From Roseibium aquae (GTDB lineage: Bacteria > Pseudomonadota > Alphaproteobacteria > Rhizobiales > Stappiaceae): a stretch of 64,000 nucleotides of DNA. Shown in pieces: positions 35,116 through 43,228 of this stretch; the first letter of the stretch is position 1, and each line of letters begins with the position of its first letter. The translations under genes were made by a program, and so were the position numbers. Where the stretch lies: positions 124,001-188,000 of the forward strand of contig NZ_VXDC01000004.1 of NCBI RefSeq assembly GCF_008711285.1, given 5' to 3'. Below the pieces are notes generated by a model that saw only the letters and a program-made list of their open reading frames with translations, was not told the origin of the DNA and did not search any database.

Positions 35116-35628
35116 ATGTATACGATCGAAACGGTGAATGGCTGGGACAAGCAGGCCTTCGTCGCCGCCTTTAGCGATGTGGCCGAACATTCACCCTGGG
35201 TGGCGGAACGGGCTTTCGCCGCCCGTCCGTTTGCCTCGCGCGACGGCGTGATCGCTGCTTTCGAAGCCGCCATGCACATGGCGGCCGAACAGGACCAGAT
35301 CGCGCTGGTGCGGGCCCATCCGGATCTTGCGGGAAAGGCGGCGCTGGCCGGCGAACTCGCCGAGGATTCCAGGCGTGAACAAGCCGGGGCCGGGCTCGAC
35401 AGCCTGACGCAGGAAGAGTTCGACAAGTTCACCGCGCTCAACACCCGCTACAAGGAAAAGTTCGGTTTTCCCTTTATTTTCGCGGTCAAGGGCGCCACCA
35501 AGGATCAGATCCTGACGGCCTTCGAACAGCGATTGGAAAACGACGGCGGAACGGAATTCGAAACCGCTTTGAAACAGATTGCCCGCATTTTCCGGTTCCG
35601 GCTGGAAGACCGCATCACGGGAGCTTAG
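35116..35628 (+). CDS. uraD: 2-oxo-4-hydroxy-4-carboxy-5-ureidoimidazoline (OHCU) decarboxylase
   Basis: Decarboxylates OHCU to S-allantoin, the last step of the urate branch. 170 residues. Signature segments: AEHSPWVAERAF near residue 24, the catalytic His in VRAHPDLAGKAAL near residue 65, SLTQEEFDKFTALNTRY, and YKEKFGFPFIFAVKG near residue 115, which is conserved in UraD. A very strong ribosome site (GGGGGAGGGG) precedes the ATG. It completes the puuD-uraH-uraD set; allantoinase genes are not in the window. Confidence 0.96.
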   Translation: MYTIETVNGWDKQAFVAAFSDVAEHSPWVAERAFAARPFASRDGVIAAFEAAMHMAAEQDQIALVRAHPDLAGKAALAGELAEDSRREQAGAGLDSLTQEEFDKFTALNTRYKEKFGFPFIFAVKGATKDQILTAFEQRLENDGGTEFETALKQIARIFRFRLEDRITGA

Positions 35629-35674
35629 GTTCATCGGCAGATCCGGCAGTGCAACGGTGCTCTAACGGTTGATG

Positions 35675-35696
35675 GGGCGGGCGATGGGCGGGCGAT
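35675..35696. repeat. Two tandem copies of an 11-base unit at a start codon
   Basis: GGGCGGGCGAT occurs at 35675-35685 and 35686-35696. The candidate ATG of the patatin gene (35695) begins at the end of the second copy; the first copy makes an out-of-frame ATG at 35684. Confidence 0.7.
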
Positions 35697-36657
35697 GATT
35701 GGGCGGCGCGATGTTCTATCCGGAGCGAAGGTTGCCGGCGCGTCTCCGGCGGCCGCCGGGGCTGGTTCTGGGGCTGGTGCTGGTCACATGCCGTCCTTAG
35801 AAACGTCCTCTTTCCAGTCCGGGATGAAACCGGGAAACGGCGGGTTTCAACTCGCGCTCGGCGGCGGAGCCGCCAAGGCGTTCGCTCATATTTCGGTTCT
35901 GGAATCAATTGATGAACTCGGCATCCGGCCAACGGCCATCGCCGGAACCTCGATGGGCGCTATCCTTGGCGGGTTCTATTCCAGCGGGATGCCGGCAAGC
36001 GAGATCCGGCGTTTCGCGGTCGAACTGTTTAAACGAAGGAGCCAGCTCTTCCAGAAGCTGTTCTTGACCGGTGGCCGAACCTGGGCGTCATTGCTCGATT
36101 TTGGCCGCCCCTCAATCATTGATCCGCTTGTCTTGTTCGAAACGGTTTTCCCGGCAGGACTGGCAGAAACCTTCGAGGACCTGGACATCCCACTGCACGT
36201 CGTTGCCACCGATTTTCACACCCAGTCGGAAACGGTGCTGTCATCCGGTCCTTTGCTGCCGGCAATTGCAGCCTCGTCGGCGCTGCCCATGCTCCTGACG
36301 CCGGTCGTGATCGGGGGGCGGGTCTTGATCGATGGCGGGTTTGTCAATCCCACCCCCTTCGACGTGTTTGCCGACAAGGAGGTGCGAACGGTTGCGGTCG
36401 ATGTGACCAGCAGCGACTTTTCCACGATCAAAGGCCTCCCAAGTGGTATCGAAACCTGGCTCGGATCCATCTCCATCACGTTCCATTCGCTTGTGGCCGC
36501 AAAATTGGCCTGCTCCCGCCCGGACCTTCTGATCGAACCGCCAATCGGTCATTTCAAGACGATGGACTTTTTCAAGATCGAGGAGATCCTGTCGGCTGCG
36601 GACGCTTCCAAGGAGATTTATAAACGTCAGGTTTCGAACCTGCTGGATATCCGCTGA
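35695..36657 (+). CDS. Patatin-like phospholipase family protein
   Basis: 320 residues from this start. The catalytic elements are complete: oxyanion-hole glycines in LALGGGAAKAFAH near residue 55, the nucleophile Ser in GTSMGA near residue 87, and the Asp of the dyad in DGGFVNPTPFDVF near residue 215. The pattern is that of RssA/NTE-like bacterial patatins, which hydrolyse acyl esters of membrane lipids. The first 40 residues are Gly/Ala/Ser-rich and unlike the family, so the true start may be ATG 35788 or 35824. The substrate is unknown. Confidence 0.9.
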   Translation: MIGRRDVLSGAKVAGASPAAAGAGSGAGAGHMPSLETSSFQSGMKPGNGGFQLALGGGAAKAFAHISVLESIDELGIRPTAIAGTSMGAILGGFYSSGMPASEIRRFAVELFKRRSQLFQKLFLTGGRTWASLLDFGRPSIIDPLVLFETVFPAGLAETFEDLDIPLHVVATDFHTQSETVLSSGPLLPAIAASSALPMLLTPVVIGGRVLIDGGFVNPTPFDVFADKEVRTVAVDVTSSDFSTIKGLPSGIETWLGSISITFHSLVAAKLACSRPDLLIEPPIGHFKTMDFFKIEEILSAADASKEIYKRQVSNLLDIR

Positions 36658-36933
36658 ACTTTCCTGACACACAGACTTTCGCACCGGAACGGTTTTTGGA
36701 ATGTGTGCAAGGTTGCCGCCTGATTCAGCCGGGAGCATCCGCAACGCAGGGTGAACCGCGACTGCCGTTGCCCTGAACCGGCGTGCGTCGCTTTGAGACG
36801 GATCCACCGGCAGAAAAGCCGAAACAATCGGAGGCAAAATATTTAGAGCTGATTCAGGGCTTTGTGTTTCAGTAGCGTCAAATGGACGTGGATTACTGGA
36901 CATGTCCGATCAGCCGCCGGCCGAGAGAAAAGG

Positions 36934-38574
36934 ATGATCTTGGCAATACTACGCAACCCATATGGTCCCGCAATGATGGCTCTGGAGGGCCGGTCTTGGC
37001 ATGCGACGCCGGTTTCAAGGCGCGCTGCCGGCCGTTCGGCCCCTGAGGCCTTTGGCCTGTTCTTGCCCGTGATTGTGGTCTTGATGTGGGCGCTCTGGTC
37101 CGCACCTGCTGCCGCTCAGCCGGTCGCCGAAACCTCTGTGCCGGTGTCCTTTGCCGTGGTGATCGCATCATGGGCCGCAGCATTGTTTGCCACTGGCGCG
37201 GCTGTCCTGATCTATTCCAAGTATCGGGCCCTTCGGCGAAGACTGCTGGAAGAGACACGTCATGGCCAGTTCTTGAACGACCATGACATGCTGACCCAGT
37301 TGCCCAACCGGCAGGCCTTCAACATGCGGGTCGAAAGCGCGCGCGGCGCGATGCTTGAAGGCGACCGGATCGGCATCATCGCCTTCGATCTTTCTGCGCT
37401 TCGCCGCATCACCGACAGTCTCGGATACGCGGCGGGCGATGCGCTTTTGAAGGAAGTGGCCGATCGCGTGGGCGTGCACCTGGCCAATATCGATCCGCGA
37501 AACGTCCTGGCCCGGGGAACCGGCGCGGGATTTCTGTGCATGGTACGGATCGACAGGGACAGCGGGACGGACCTTCTCAAGATCGCACACGATATTGCCG
37601 GCCTGTTCCGCCAGCCCATTGAAACCGCCTACGGGACGATCCTGGTCAGCCTGTCGATTGGGGTGGCGCGCACTGGCAGGGTGGACGACGTCTATACCGA
37701 TCCGGTTCAGAACGCCGAACTCGCCCTCAATGCCGCAAAGCGCAAGCCGCAGGGTCAAATCGTGACCTACAAGCCGATCATGCGCGCTGAACTGCAAAGA
37801 CGGCTCATGATCGAGGCCGAACTGGGAAAGGCCATCGACCAGTGTGGTGTCATCCCTTACTACCAGCCGCAATTCGATCTCAAAACCGGTGAGATCAGTG
37901 CTCTGGAAGCTCTGGCGCGATGGCATCATCCCGATCTTGGCTGGGTCTCGCCCGCCGAATTCATTCCCGTGGCCGAATCCAGTGGTGACATTGTCCCACT
38001 CGGCCGCCTGATCCTCGAGACGGCTTGCACCGAAGTGCAGCTTGTCTCTGACAGCCTGCCGGTCTCCGTGAACCTGTCGGTCTCCCAGATCTTCAATGAC
38101 GATGTCTGTGGAATGGTGCGCGAATGCCTGGCGCGCACGGGGCTTCCGGCGCATCGCTTGAAACTGGAAGTAACCGAGTCGGTTTTCATGACCGACATTG
38201 ATCATGTCTATGAGACGCTGCAAACGCTCAGCGATTTCGGCGTTGAGATATCCCTGGACGATTTCGGCACCGGGTATTCGGCCCTGTCTTATCTCAGCCG
38301 CTTCAAGTGGAGCGAACTCAAGATTGACCGGTCATTTGTCAATCAGGCTTTCAAAAACGATCTCACGCTGGAAATCATCGCCATGATGCTCGCGCTTGCC
38401 CGCAAAATGGATGCGGGTGTGGTCGTGGAGGGAGTGGAGACGATTGAGCAACGGGATTTGTTCGCATCGCTCGGATGTGAGTTCGGGCAGGGCTATCTGT
38501 TCGGCGGCCCGATGTCGATCGAAGACATCGCGCTCTTGTTCTTCGACACGGAGGCGGCTGTCGGGGCCTCCTGA
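36934..38574 (+). CDS. Membrane-anchored GGDEF-EAL protein, probable c-di-GMP phosphodiesterase
   Basis: 546 residues. Two hydrophobic segments lie near residues 39-60 and 70-93, then a GGDEF-like domain (HDMLTQLPNRQAF near 117) and an EAL domain. The GGDEF motif has become RGTGAGFL near residue 195, so cyclase activity is unlikely. The EAL domain looks competent: ALEALARWHHP near 323, NLSVSQIF, LEVTESVF, SLDDFGTGYS, LKIDRSFV and VVEGVET are all present. It probably hydrolyses c-di-GMP, with the GGDEF part perhaps sensing GTP. The ATG at 36934 is likeliest; 36862 and 36973 are alternatives. Nothing recognisable lies in the 276 bases before it. Confidence 0.9.
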   Translation: MILAILRNPYGPAMMALEGRSWHATPVSRRAAGRSAPEAFGLFLPVIVVLMWALWSAPAAAQPVAETSVPVSFAVVIASWAAALFATGAAVLIYSKYRALRRRLLEETRHGQFLNDHDMLTQLPNRQAFNMRVESARGAMLEGDRIGIIAFDLSALRRITDSLGYAAGDALLKEVADRVGVHLANIDPRNVLARGTGAGFLCMVRIDRDSGTDLLKIAHDIAGLFRQPIETAYGTILVSLSIGVARTGRVDDVYTDPVQNAELALNAAKRKPQGQIVTYKPIMRAELQRRLMIEAELGKAIDQCGVIPYYQPQFDLKTGEISALEALARWHHPDLGWVSPAEFIPVAESSGDIVPLGRLILETACTEVQLVSDSLPVSVNLSVSQIFNDDVCGMVRECLARTGLPAHRLKLEVTESVFMTDIDHVYETLQTLSDFGVEISLDDFGTGYSALSYLSRFKWSELKIDRSFVNQAFKNDLTLEIIAMMLALARKMDAGVVVEGVETIEQRDLFASLGCEFGQGYLFGGPMSIEDIALLFFDTEAAVGAS

Positions 38575-38795
38575 TCTGGCAGCTTTCCCAGACGTTCCCT
38601 AACGATGACAGCCTGCGGCTGAACGGCGTTTTCGCGACCCCATCAGGCCCGGCTCAAGAGCGCATGGGCGGCCCCTTCAAACGCAGTGAATTATTCTCAA
38701 AGCGCCGTTGGTTTGTGGTCACAACGCGGATGCCGGAAACCGTCTGTTAAGTCTAAGACGGCACCATGCCTCTACAAAGCCCAAAGTACATGTGT

Positions 38796-38800
38796 AAGGG
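38796..38800 (+). promoter_or_regulatory. Ribosome binding site deciding the ftsB start
   Basis: AAGGG lies 8 bases before a GTG at 38809. No ATG gives a protein of the usual family length in this frame, so this site sets the start. Confidence 0.6.
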
Positions 38801-38808
38801 TTTCCTCC

Positions 38809-39132
38809 GTGCCTGCACCAACCCGTCAGCGTAAAAAATCCACTCTCCGCCGTCTTGTCGTTCCGGCGGCGGCTCTTGCCGCCTTGAGCTATTTCGGATT
38901 TCATGCGCTAAATGGAGAACTGGGGCTTGTCGGCAGGGCCCGTATCGAACATGAAGTGCGCGCACTCGAGGTGGAGCACGACCGTCTTGTCAAGCAGCGC
39001 GAAGCGCTGGTTGCGCAGGTGACACTGCTTCGGCCCGAGAGCCTGAACCCTGACATGCTGGACGAACAGGCGCGCCGCAACCTGAATGTGGTCCAGAGCG
39101 ATGAACTGGTCATTTTGACGACCGGCAGGTAG
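38809..39132 (+). CDS. ftsB: Septum formation initiator (FtsB/DivIC family)
   Basis: 107 residues from a GTG start. A short basic cytoplasmic tail (TRQRKKSTLRR) is followed by one membrane helix (LVVPAAALAALSYFGFHAL, residues 18-36) and a periplasmic coiled coil (EHEVRALEVEHDRLVKQREAL, about 48-70). LDEQARRNLNVVQSDELVIL near the end is the conserved C-terminal motif. In the division machinery FtsB partners FtsL and FtsQ. Its place directly upstream of pdhA is the normal rhizobial order, though eno, its usual upstream neighbour, is 32 kb away. Confidence 0.9.
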   Translation: MPAPTRQRKKSTLRRLVVPAAALAALSYFGFHALNGELGLVGRARIEHEVRALEVEHDRLVKQREALVAQVTLLRPESLNPDMLDEQARRNLNVVQSDELVILTTGR

Positions 39133-39154
39133 AGGCGTGCAATTAACTCGAAAA

Positions 39155-39178
39155 CGATTAATGGACGACTGTTAATCG
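39155..39178. promoter_or_regulatory. Inverted repeat in the AT-rich region upstream of pdhA
   Basis: CGATTAA (39155-39161) and TTAATCG (39172-39178) are perfect inverted halves separated by 10 bases, centred about 155 bases before the pdhA ATG. The 190-base gap is AT-rich compared with the surrounding genes and probably carries the pdh operon promoter. A dimeric regulator site is plausible; the regulator is unknown. Confidence 0.4.
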
Positions 39179-39322
39179 GATTTCAGTTTACGACTAAATA
39201 TCCCATCAAAACAAAAAGATATCAGTATTTGTGCGTGCTACATGCAGACTTGGATTGAAGTCTGTGACGGGCTACGTTTTGCTCTGATGTCTTAGGGGAA
39301 ACGTCACGTCGAGAAGAGGGTT

Positions 39323-40375
39323 ATGGCCACAGCAACAAAATCCACCACCGGCACGGGTGCAAGAACCACCGGCCGGTCCCGCGGAGCTGCCAAGAAGGCC
39401 GCGCCCGCGATCGCCGAGTTCGACAAGGACCAGGAACTCCACGCCTACAAGGAAATGCTGCTGATCCGGCGGTTCGAGGAAAAAGCCGGTCAACTTTACG
39501 GCATGGGCTATATCGGTGGCTTCTGCCATCTTTACATCGGTCAGGAAGCCGTCGTCGTCGGGATGCAGATGGCCAAGAAGGACGGCGATCAGATGATCAC
39601 CGCCTATCGCGATCACGGTCACATGCTCGCGATGGATCTTGACCCGAAGGGCGTGATGGCCGAACTCACCGGACGCAGGGGCGGCCTGTCCAAAGGCAAG
39701 GGCGGCTCCATGCACATGTTCTCCAAGGAAAAGCACTTCTACGGCGGCCATGGTATCGTCGGCGCCCAGGTGTCGCTCGGCACCGGCATCGGCTTTGCGA
39801 ACAAATACCGGGAGAACGGCAATGTTTGCATGACGTTCTTCGGCGACGGCGCCGCCAACCAGGGCCAGATTTACGAGAGCTTCAACATGGCGGCCCTCTG
39901 GAAGCTGCCGGTGATTTATGTGATCGAGAACAACCGGTACGGCATGGGCACCAGCGTCGAACGGGCGTCGTCGACCACCGACCTGTCCCAGCGCGGCGTG
40001 TCTTTCGGCATCCCGGGCGAACAGGTGGACGGCATGGACGTGCGCGCGGTGATGGCCGCATCCGAAAATGCGCTCGAGTACTGCCGCGCCGGGAAGGGGC
40101 CGTTTATCCTTGAAATGATTACCTACCGCTATCGCGGCCACTCCATGTCCGACCCCGCGAAATACCGGTCCAAAGACGAAGTCCAGAAAATGCGCACGGA
40201 GCACGACCCGATCGAACAGGTGCGGGCACGGCTGCTGGACGCCAACTGGGCAACGGAGGACGAGCTGAAGGCGATCGACAAGGACGTCCGCGCGCGCGTT
40301 GCCGAAGCGGCCGAGTTCGCCCAGACCGATCCGGAGCCGGATCCGTCCGAACTTTACACCGATATTTTGCTTTAA
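39323..40375 (+). CDS. pdhA: Pyruvate dehydrogenase E1 component, alpha subunit
   Basis: 350 residues. With PdhB it decarboxylates pyruvate on thiamine diphosphate and acetylates the lipoyl arm of E2. The ThDP motif runs from [19 protein letters not shown] (near residue 174) to the NN in [10 protein letters not shown]. Also seen: [37 protein letters not shown], and [16 protein letters not shown] near residue 272, the phosphorylation-loop region of this family. The N-terminal 30 residues are a basic Ala/Thr-rich extension. AGAGGG precedes the ATG. First gene of pdhABC-lpdA. Confidence 0.97.
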   Translation: MATATKSTTGTGARTTGRSRGAAKKAAPAIAEFDKDQELHAYKEMLLIRRFEEKAGQLYGMGYIGGFCHLYIGQEAVVVGMQMAKKDGDQMITAYRDHGHMLAMDLDPKGVMAELTGRRGGLSKGKGGSMHMFSKEKHFYGGHGIVGAQVSLGTGIGFANKYRENGNVCMTFFGDGAANQGQIYESFNMAALWKLPVIYVIENNRYGMGTSVERASSTTDLSQRGVSFGIPGEQVDGMDVRAVMAASENALEYCRAGKGPFILEMITYRYRGHSMSDPAKYRSKDEVQKMRTEHDPIEQVRARLLDANWATEDELKAIDKDVRARVAEAAEFAQTDPEPDPSELYTDILL

Positions 40376-40389
40376 GGGCGGGGGACACC

Positions 40390-41775
40390 ATGCCGATTGA
40401 TATTCTCATGCCGGCCTTGTCGCCGACCATGGAAGAGGGGAAGCTCGCCAAGTGGCTGAAAGCCGAAGGTGACACCGTCTCTGCCGGGGATGTGATTGCC
40501 GAAATCGAAACCGACAAGGCCACCATGGAAGTGGAGGCTGTCGACGAAGGGGTCTTGGGCAAGATTCTGGTTGCCGAGGGCACCGACGCCGTCAAGGTCA
40601 ACGAAAAGATTGCTGTTCTGCTGGGCGAAGGCGAAGACGCCTCAGCGCTGGACGCGGCCGCAAGCGCCCCGGCTCCTGCCGCGGACAACGGTCCCGCCCC
40701 GGTGCCGGCACAACCTGTGGCATCGGCTCCGCATCCTCAGGCCCCTGCCATCGACACACCGGCGGATCCGGAAGTGCCGGAAGGCACGCAGATGAAGTCC
40801 AGCACGGTGCGCGAAGCCTTGCGCGATGCGATGGCCGAAGAAATGCGCCGCGACGGCGATGTCTTCATCATGGGCGAGGAGGTAGCCGAATATCAGGGCG
40901 CTTACAAGATCACCCAGGGCTTGCTGGACGAATTCGGCCCCAAACGCGTCATCGACACGCCGATCACCGAGCACGGCTTTGCAGGCCTTGGCGTTGGAGC
41001 GGCCATGACAGGTCTGAAGCCTATCGTCGAGTTCATGACCTTCAACTTCGCCATGCAGGCGATCGACCAGATCATCAACTCCGCTGCCAAAACGCTTTAC
41101 ATGTCGGGTGGCCAGATGGGCGCGCCAATCGTGTTCCGCGGTCCGAACGGCGCGGCGGCCCGGGTCGGAGCCCAGCATTCACAGGACTACGCATCCTGGT
41201 ACGCGCATGTGCCGGGCCTCAAGGTGGTTCAGCCCTATTCGGCCGCCGATGCGAAAGGTCTGCTGAAGGCCGCGATCCGCGACCCGAACCCGGTCGTCTT
41301 CCTGGAAAACGAAATCCTGTATGGACATTCTTTCGAAATCCCCGACATGGAGGACTTCGTTCTGCCGATTGGCAAGGCGAAGATCGAACGCGCCGGCACG
41401 GACGTAACGCTGGTGTCTTGGGGTATCGGCATGACCTACACCATGAAGGCAGCGGATGAGCTGGCCGGCATGGGCATTTCCGCAGAGGTGATCAACCTGC
41501 GCACCATCCGGCCGCTCGACATCGACACGGTTCTCGCCTCTGTCCGCAAGACGGGCAGGATCGTGACCATCGAGGAGGCCTTCCCGATGTGCTCGGTCTC
41601 CGCCGAGATTGCCTATCAGGTACAGGAACAGGCCTTTGATTATCTCGATGCGCCCGTTTTGCGGGTAACCGGCAAGGACGTTCCGATGCCGTATGCCGCC
41701 AATCTGGAAAAGCTGGCCCTGCCGAGCGTTCCGGAGGTCATCGACGCGGTCAAGGCCGTCACTTACACGGCTTAA
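40390..41775 (+). CDS. pdhB: Pyruvate dehydrogenase E1 component, beta subunit with lipoyl domain
   Basis: 461 residues. Residues 1-80 are a lipoyl domain with the lipoylated Lys 43 in [13 protein letters not shown]. An Ala/Pro linker covers about 84-125, and from about 135 the E1-beta body follows ([70 protein letters not shown]). E1-beta of Gram-positive or mitochondrial enzymes lacks this domain; the fusion is characteristic of alphaproteobacteria. The lipoyl domain closely resembles that of PdhC in the next gene. GGGGGA is the ribosome site, 14 bases after pdhA. Confidence 0.97.
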   Translation: MPIDILMPALSPTMEEGKLAKWLKAEGDTVSAGDVIAEIETDKATMEVEAVDEGVLGKILVAEGTDAVKVNEKIAVLLGEGEDASALDAAASAPAPAADNGPAPVPAQPVASAPHPQAPAIDTPADPEVPEGTQMKSSTVREALRDAMAEEMRRDGDVFIMGEEVAEYQGAYKITQGLLDEFGPKRVIDTPITEHGFAGLGVGAAMTGLKPIVEFMTFNFAMQAIDQIINSAAKTLYMSGGQMGAPIVFRGPNGAAARVGAQHSQDYASWYAHVPGLKVVQPYSAADAKGLLKAAIRDPNPVVFLENEILYGHSFEIPDMEDFVLPIGKAKIERAGTDVTLVSWGIGMTYTMKAADELAGMGISAEVINLRTIRPLDIDTVLASVRKTGRIVTIEEAFPMCSVSAEIAYQVQEQAFDYLDAPVLRVTGKDVPMPYAANLEKLALPSVPEVIDAVKAVTYTA

Positions 41776-41795
41776 CGAGAGCAAGGGAGGCAAAC

Positions 41796-43154
41796 ATGCC
41801 GATCAATATCACCATGCCCGCGCTCTCGCCGACCATGGAAGAGGGCAATCTGGCCAAATGGATGGTCAAGGAAGGCGACACGGTCTCGGCCGGCGATGTC
41901 ATTGCCGAGATTGAAACCGACAAGGCGACCATGGAAGTGGAAGCCGTCGACGAAGGCACCGTCGGCAAGATCGTCGTTCCGGAAGGCACAGCCAACGTGA
42001 AGGTCAATGCGTTGATCGCCATTCTTCTGGAAGATGGCGAAGACGCCGGCGCCATGGACAGCACAGCTGGCTCCGGTACGGGTGCGGGCCCGGCACCGGC
42101 AGCAGACGCGGTTCCGGCCGCTCCGGCCAACAACACGGTGATCGAGGTTGGCGCGAAGGCGGCGACCGATCCGATGCCTGCCCCGAAAACAGCCGATGGC
42201 GGACGGGTTTTTTCCTCGCCTCTCGCCCGCCGGCTTGCCAAGCTGAACGGCCTTGATCTTGCGCAGCTCAGCGGATCCGGTCCGCATGGCCGGATCGTGA
42301 AGAAGGACATCGAGGCGGCCCTTGAAAAGGGGATTGGAAAGGCTGCCCCCGCAGCTGCCGCAGCTGCTCCGGCCGCTGCAGCCCCCGCGCCCGCAGCCGC
42401 GGCCCCCGCTGGTCCCTCCAAGGATCAGGTGCTCAAGCTGTTCGAGGAAGGGTCCTACGAACTCGAGCCGCATGACGGAATGCGCAAGACGATCGCCAAG
42501 CGCCTGACCGAGTCCAAGCAGACCATTCCCCATTTCTACGTGACGGTGGACTGCGAACTGGATGCCCTTATGGCCTTGCGGGCGCAGCTCAACGGCTCGG
42601 CCTCCAAGGACAAGGACGGCAAGCCGGCCTTCAAGCTGTCGGTGAACGACATGATCATCAAGGCTGTCGCGCTCGCGCTGAGGGACGTGCCGGATGCCAA
42701 CGTGTCCTGGACCGATGAGGCGATGGTCAAGCACAAGCATGCCGATGTCGGCGTTGCCGTGTCGATCCCTGGTGGCTTGATCACCCCGATCATCCGGCAG
42801 GCCGAAATGAAGCCGCTCTCCGTCATCTCCAACGAGATGAAGGACATGGGCGCGCGGGCGAAGTCGAAGAAGCTGCTGCCGCATGAATATCAGGGCGGCA
42901 CCACCGCCGTGTCCAACATGGGCATGATGGGCGTCAAGAACTTCTCCGCTGTCGTCAATCCGCCCCACGCCACGATCCTGGCGATCGGCGCGGGCGAGAA
43001 ACGGCCGATCGTCAAGGACGACGCGCTTGCGATCGCCACCATGATGAGCGTGACGCTCTCCACCGACCACCGCTGCGTGGACGGCGCCCTGGGGGCGGAA
43101 CTTCTGGCGGCCTTCAAGGGCTACATCGAAAATCCGATGAGCATGCTGGTCTAG
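41796..43154 (+). CDS. pdhC: Dihydrolipoamide acetyltransferase, E2 of pyruvate dehydrogenase
   Basis: 452 residues. The lipoyl domain (1-80, Lys 43 in [13 protein letters not shown]), an Ala/Pro linker, the peripheral-subunit-binding domain near 134-170 ([36 protein letters not shown]), a second Ala/Pro linker, and the acetyltransferase core from about 225. The core ends with the catalytic [14 protein letters not shown] (HxxxDG) near residue 425. It acetylates CoA and forms the core of the complex. AAGGGAGG precedes the ATG. Confidence 0.98.
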   Translation: MPINITMPALSPTMEEGNLAKWMVKEGDTVSAGDVIAEIETDKATMEVEAVDEGTVGKIVVPEGTANVKVNALIAILLEDGEDAGAMDSTAGSGTGAGPAPAADAVPAAPANNTVIEVGAKAATDPMPAPKTADGGRVFSSPLARRLAKLNGLDLAQLSGSGPHGRIVKKDIEAALEKGIGKAAPAAAAAAPAAAAPAPAAAAPAGPSKDQVLKLFEEGSYELEPHDGMRKTIAKRLTESKQTIPHFYVTVDCELDALMALRAQLNGSASKDKDGKPAFKLSVNDMIIKAVALALRDVPDANVSWTDEAMVKHKHADVGVAVSIPGGLITPIIRQAEMKPLSVISNEMKDMGARAKSKKLLPHEYQGGTTAVSNMGMMGVKNFSAVVNPPHATILAIGAGEKRPIVKDDALAIATMMSVTLSTDHRCVDGALGAELLAAFKGYIENPMSMLV

Positions 43155-43169
43155 TCTGACCGAACCGGC

Positions 43170-43196
43170 GGCGCGGCTTTTGCTGAAGGCCGCGCC
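43170..43196 (+). terminator. Hairpin between pdhC and lpdA
   Basis: GGCGCGGC (43170-43177) pairs perfectly with GCCGCGCC (43189-43196) across an 11-base loop, 15 bases after the pdhC stop. GGTCTTTCTC follows. It may partly terminate transcription and lower lpdA relative to pdhABC. Confidence 0.5.
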
Positions 43197-43228
43197 GGTC
43201 TTTCTCAATCGACAAAAGGATCGATCAG

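Noticed and set aside
33484..35190. 568-codon open frame antisense to the BMP protein gene and puuD
   Set aside because: Both genes opposite are strongly supported; this frame has low-complexity, His- and Gln-rich shadow composition.
35695..35790. Tat signal peptide (GRRDVLSG) at the patatin N-terminus
   Set aside because: The twin Arg is followed by a Gly/Ala/Ser stretch too polar for a Tat hydrophobic core, and the start itself is doubtful.
6452..38808. Classic genomic island
   Set aside because: No integrase, transposase, tRNA edge or flanking direct repeats were found, and base composition and codon use look continuous with the backbone by eye.
39143..39178. CtrA-type TTAA-N7-TTAA site upstream of pdhA
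   Set aside because: The TTAA motifs are 11 and 10 bases apart, not 7, and the flanking bases do not match the consensus.
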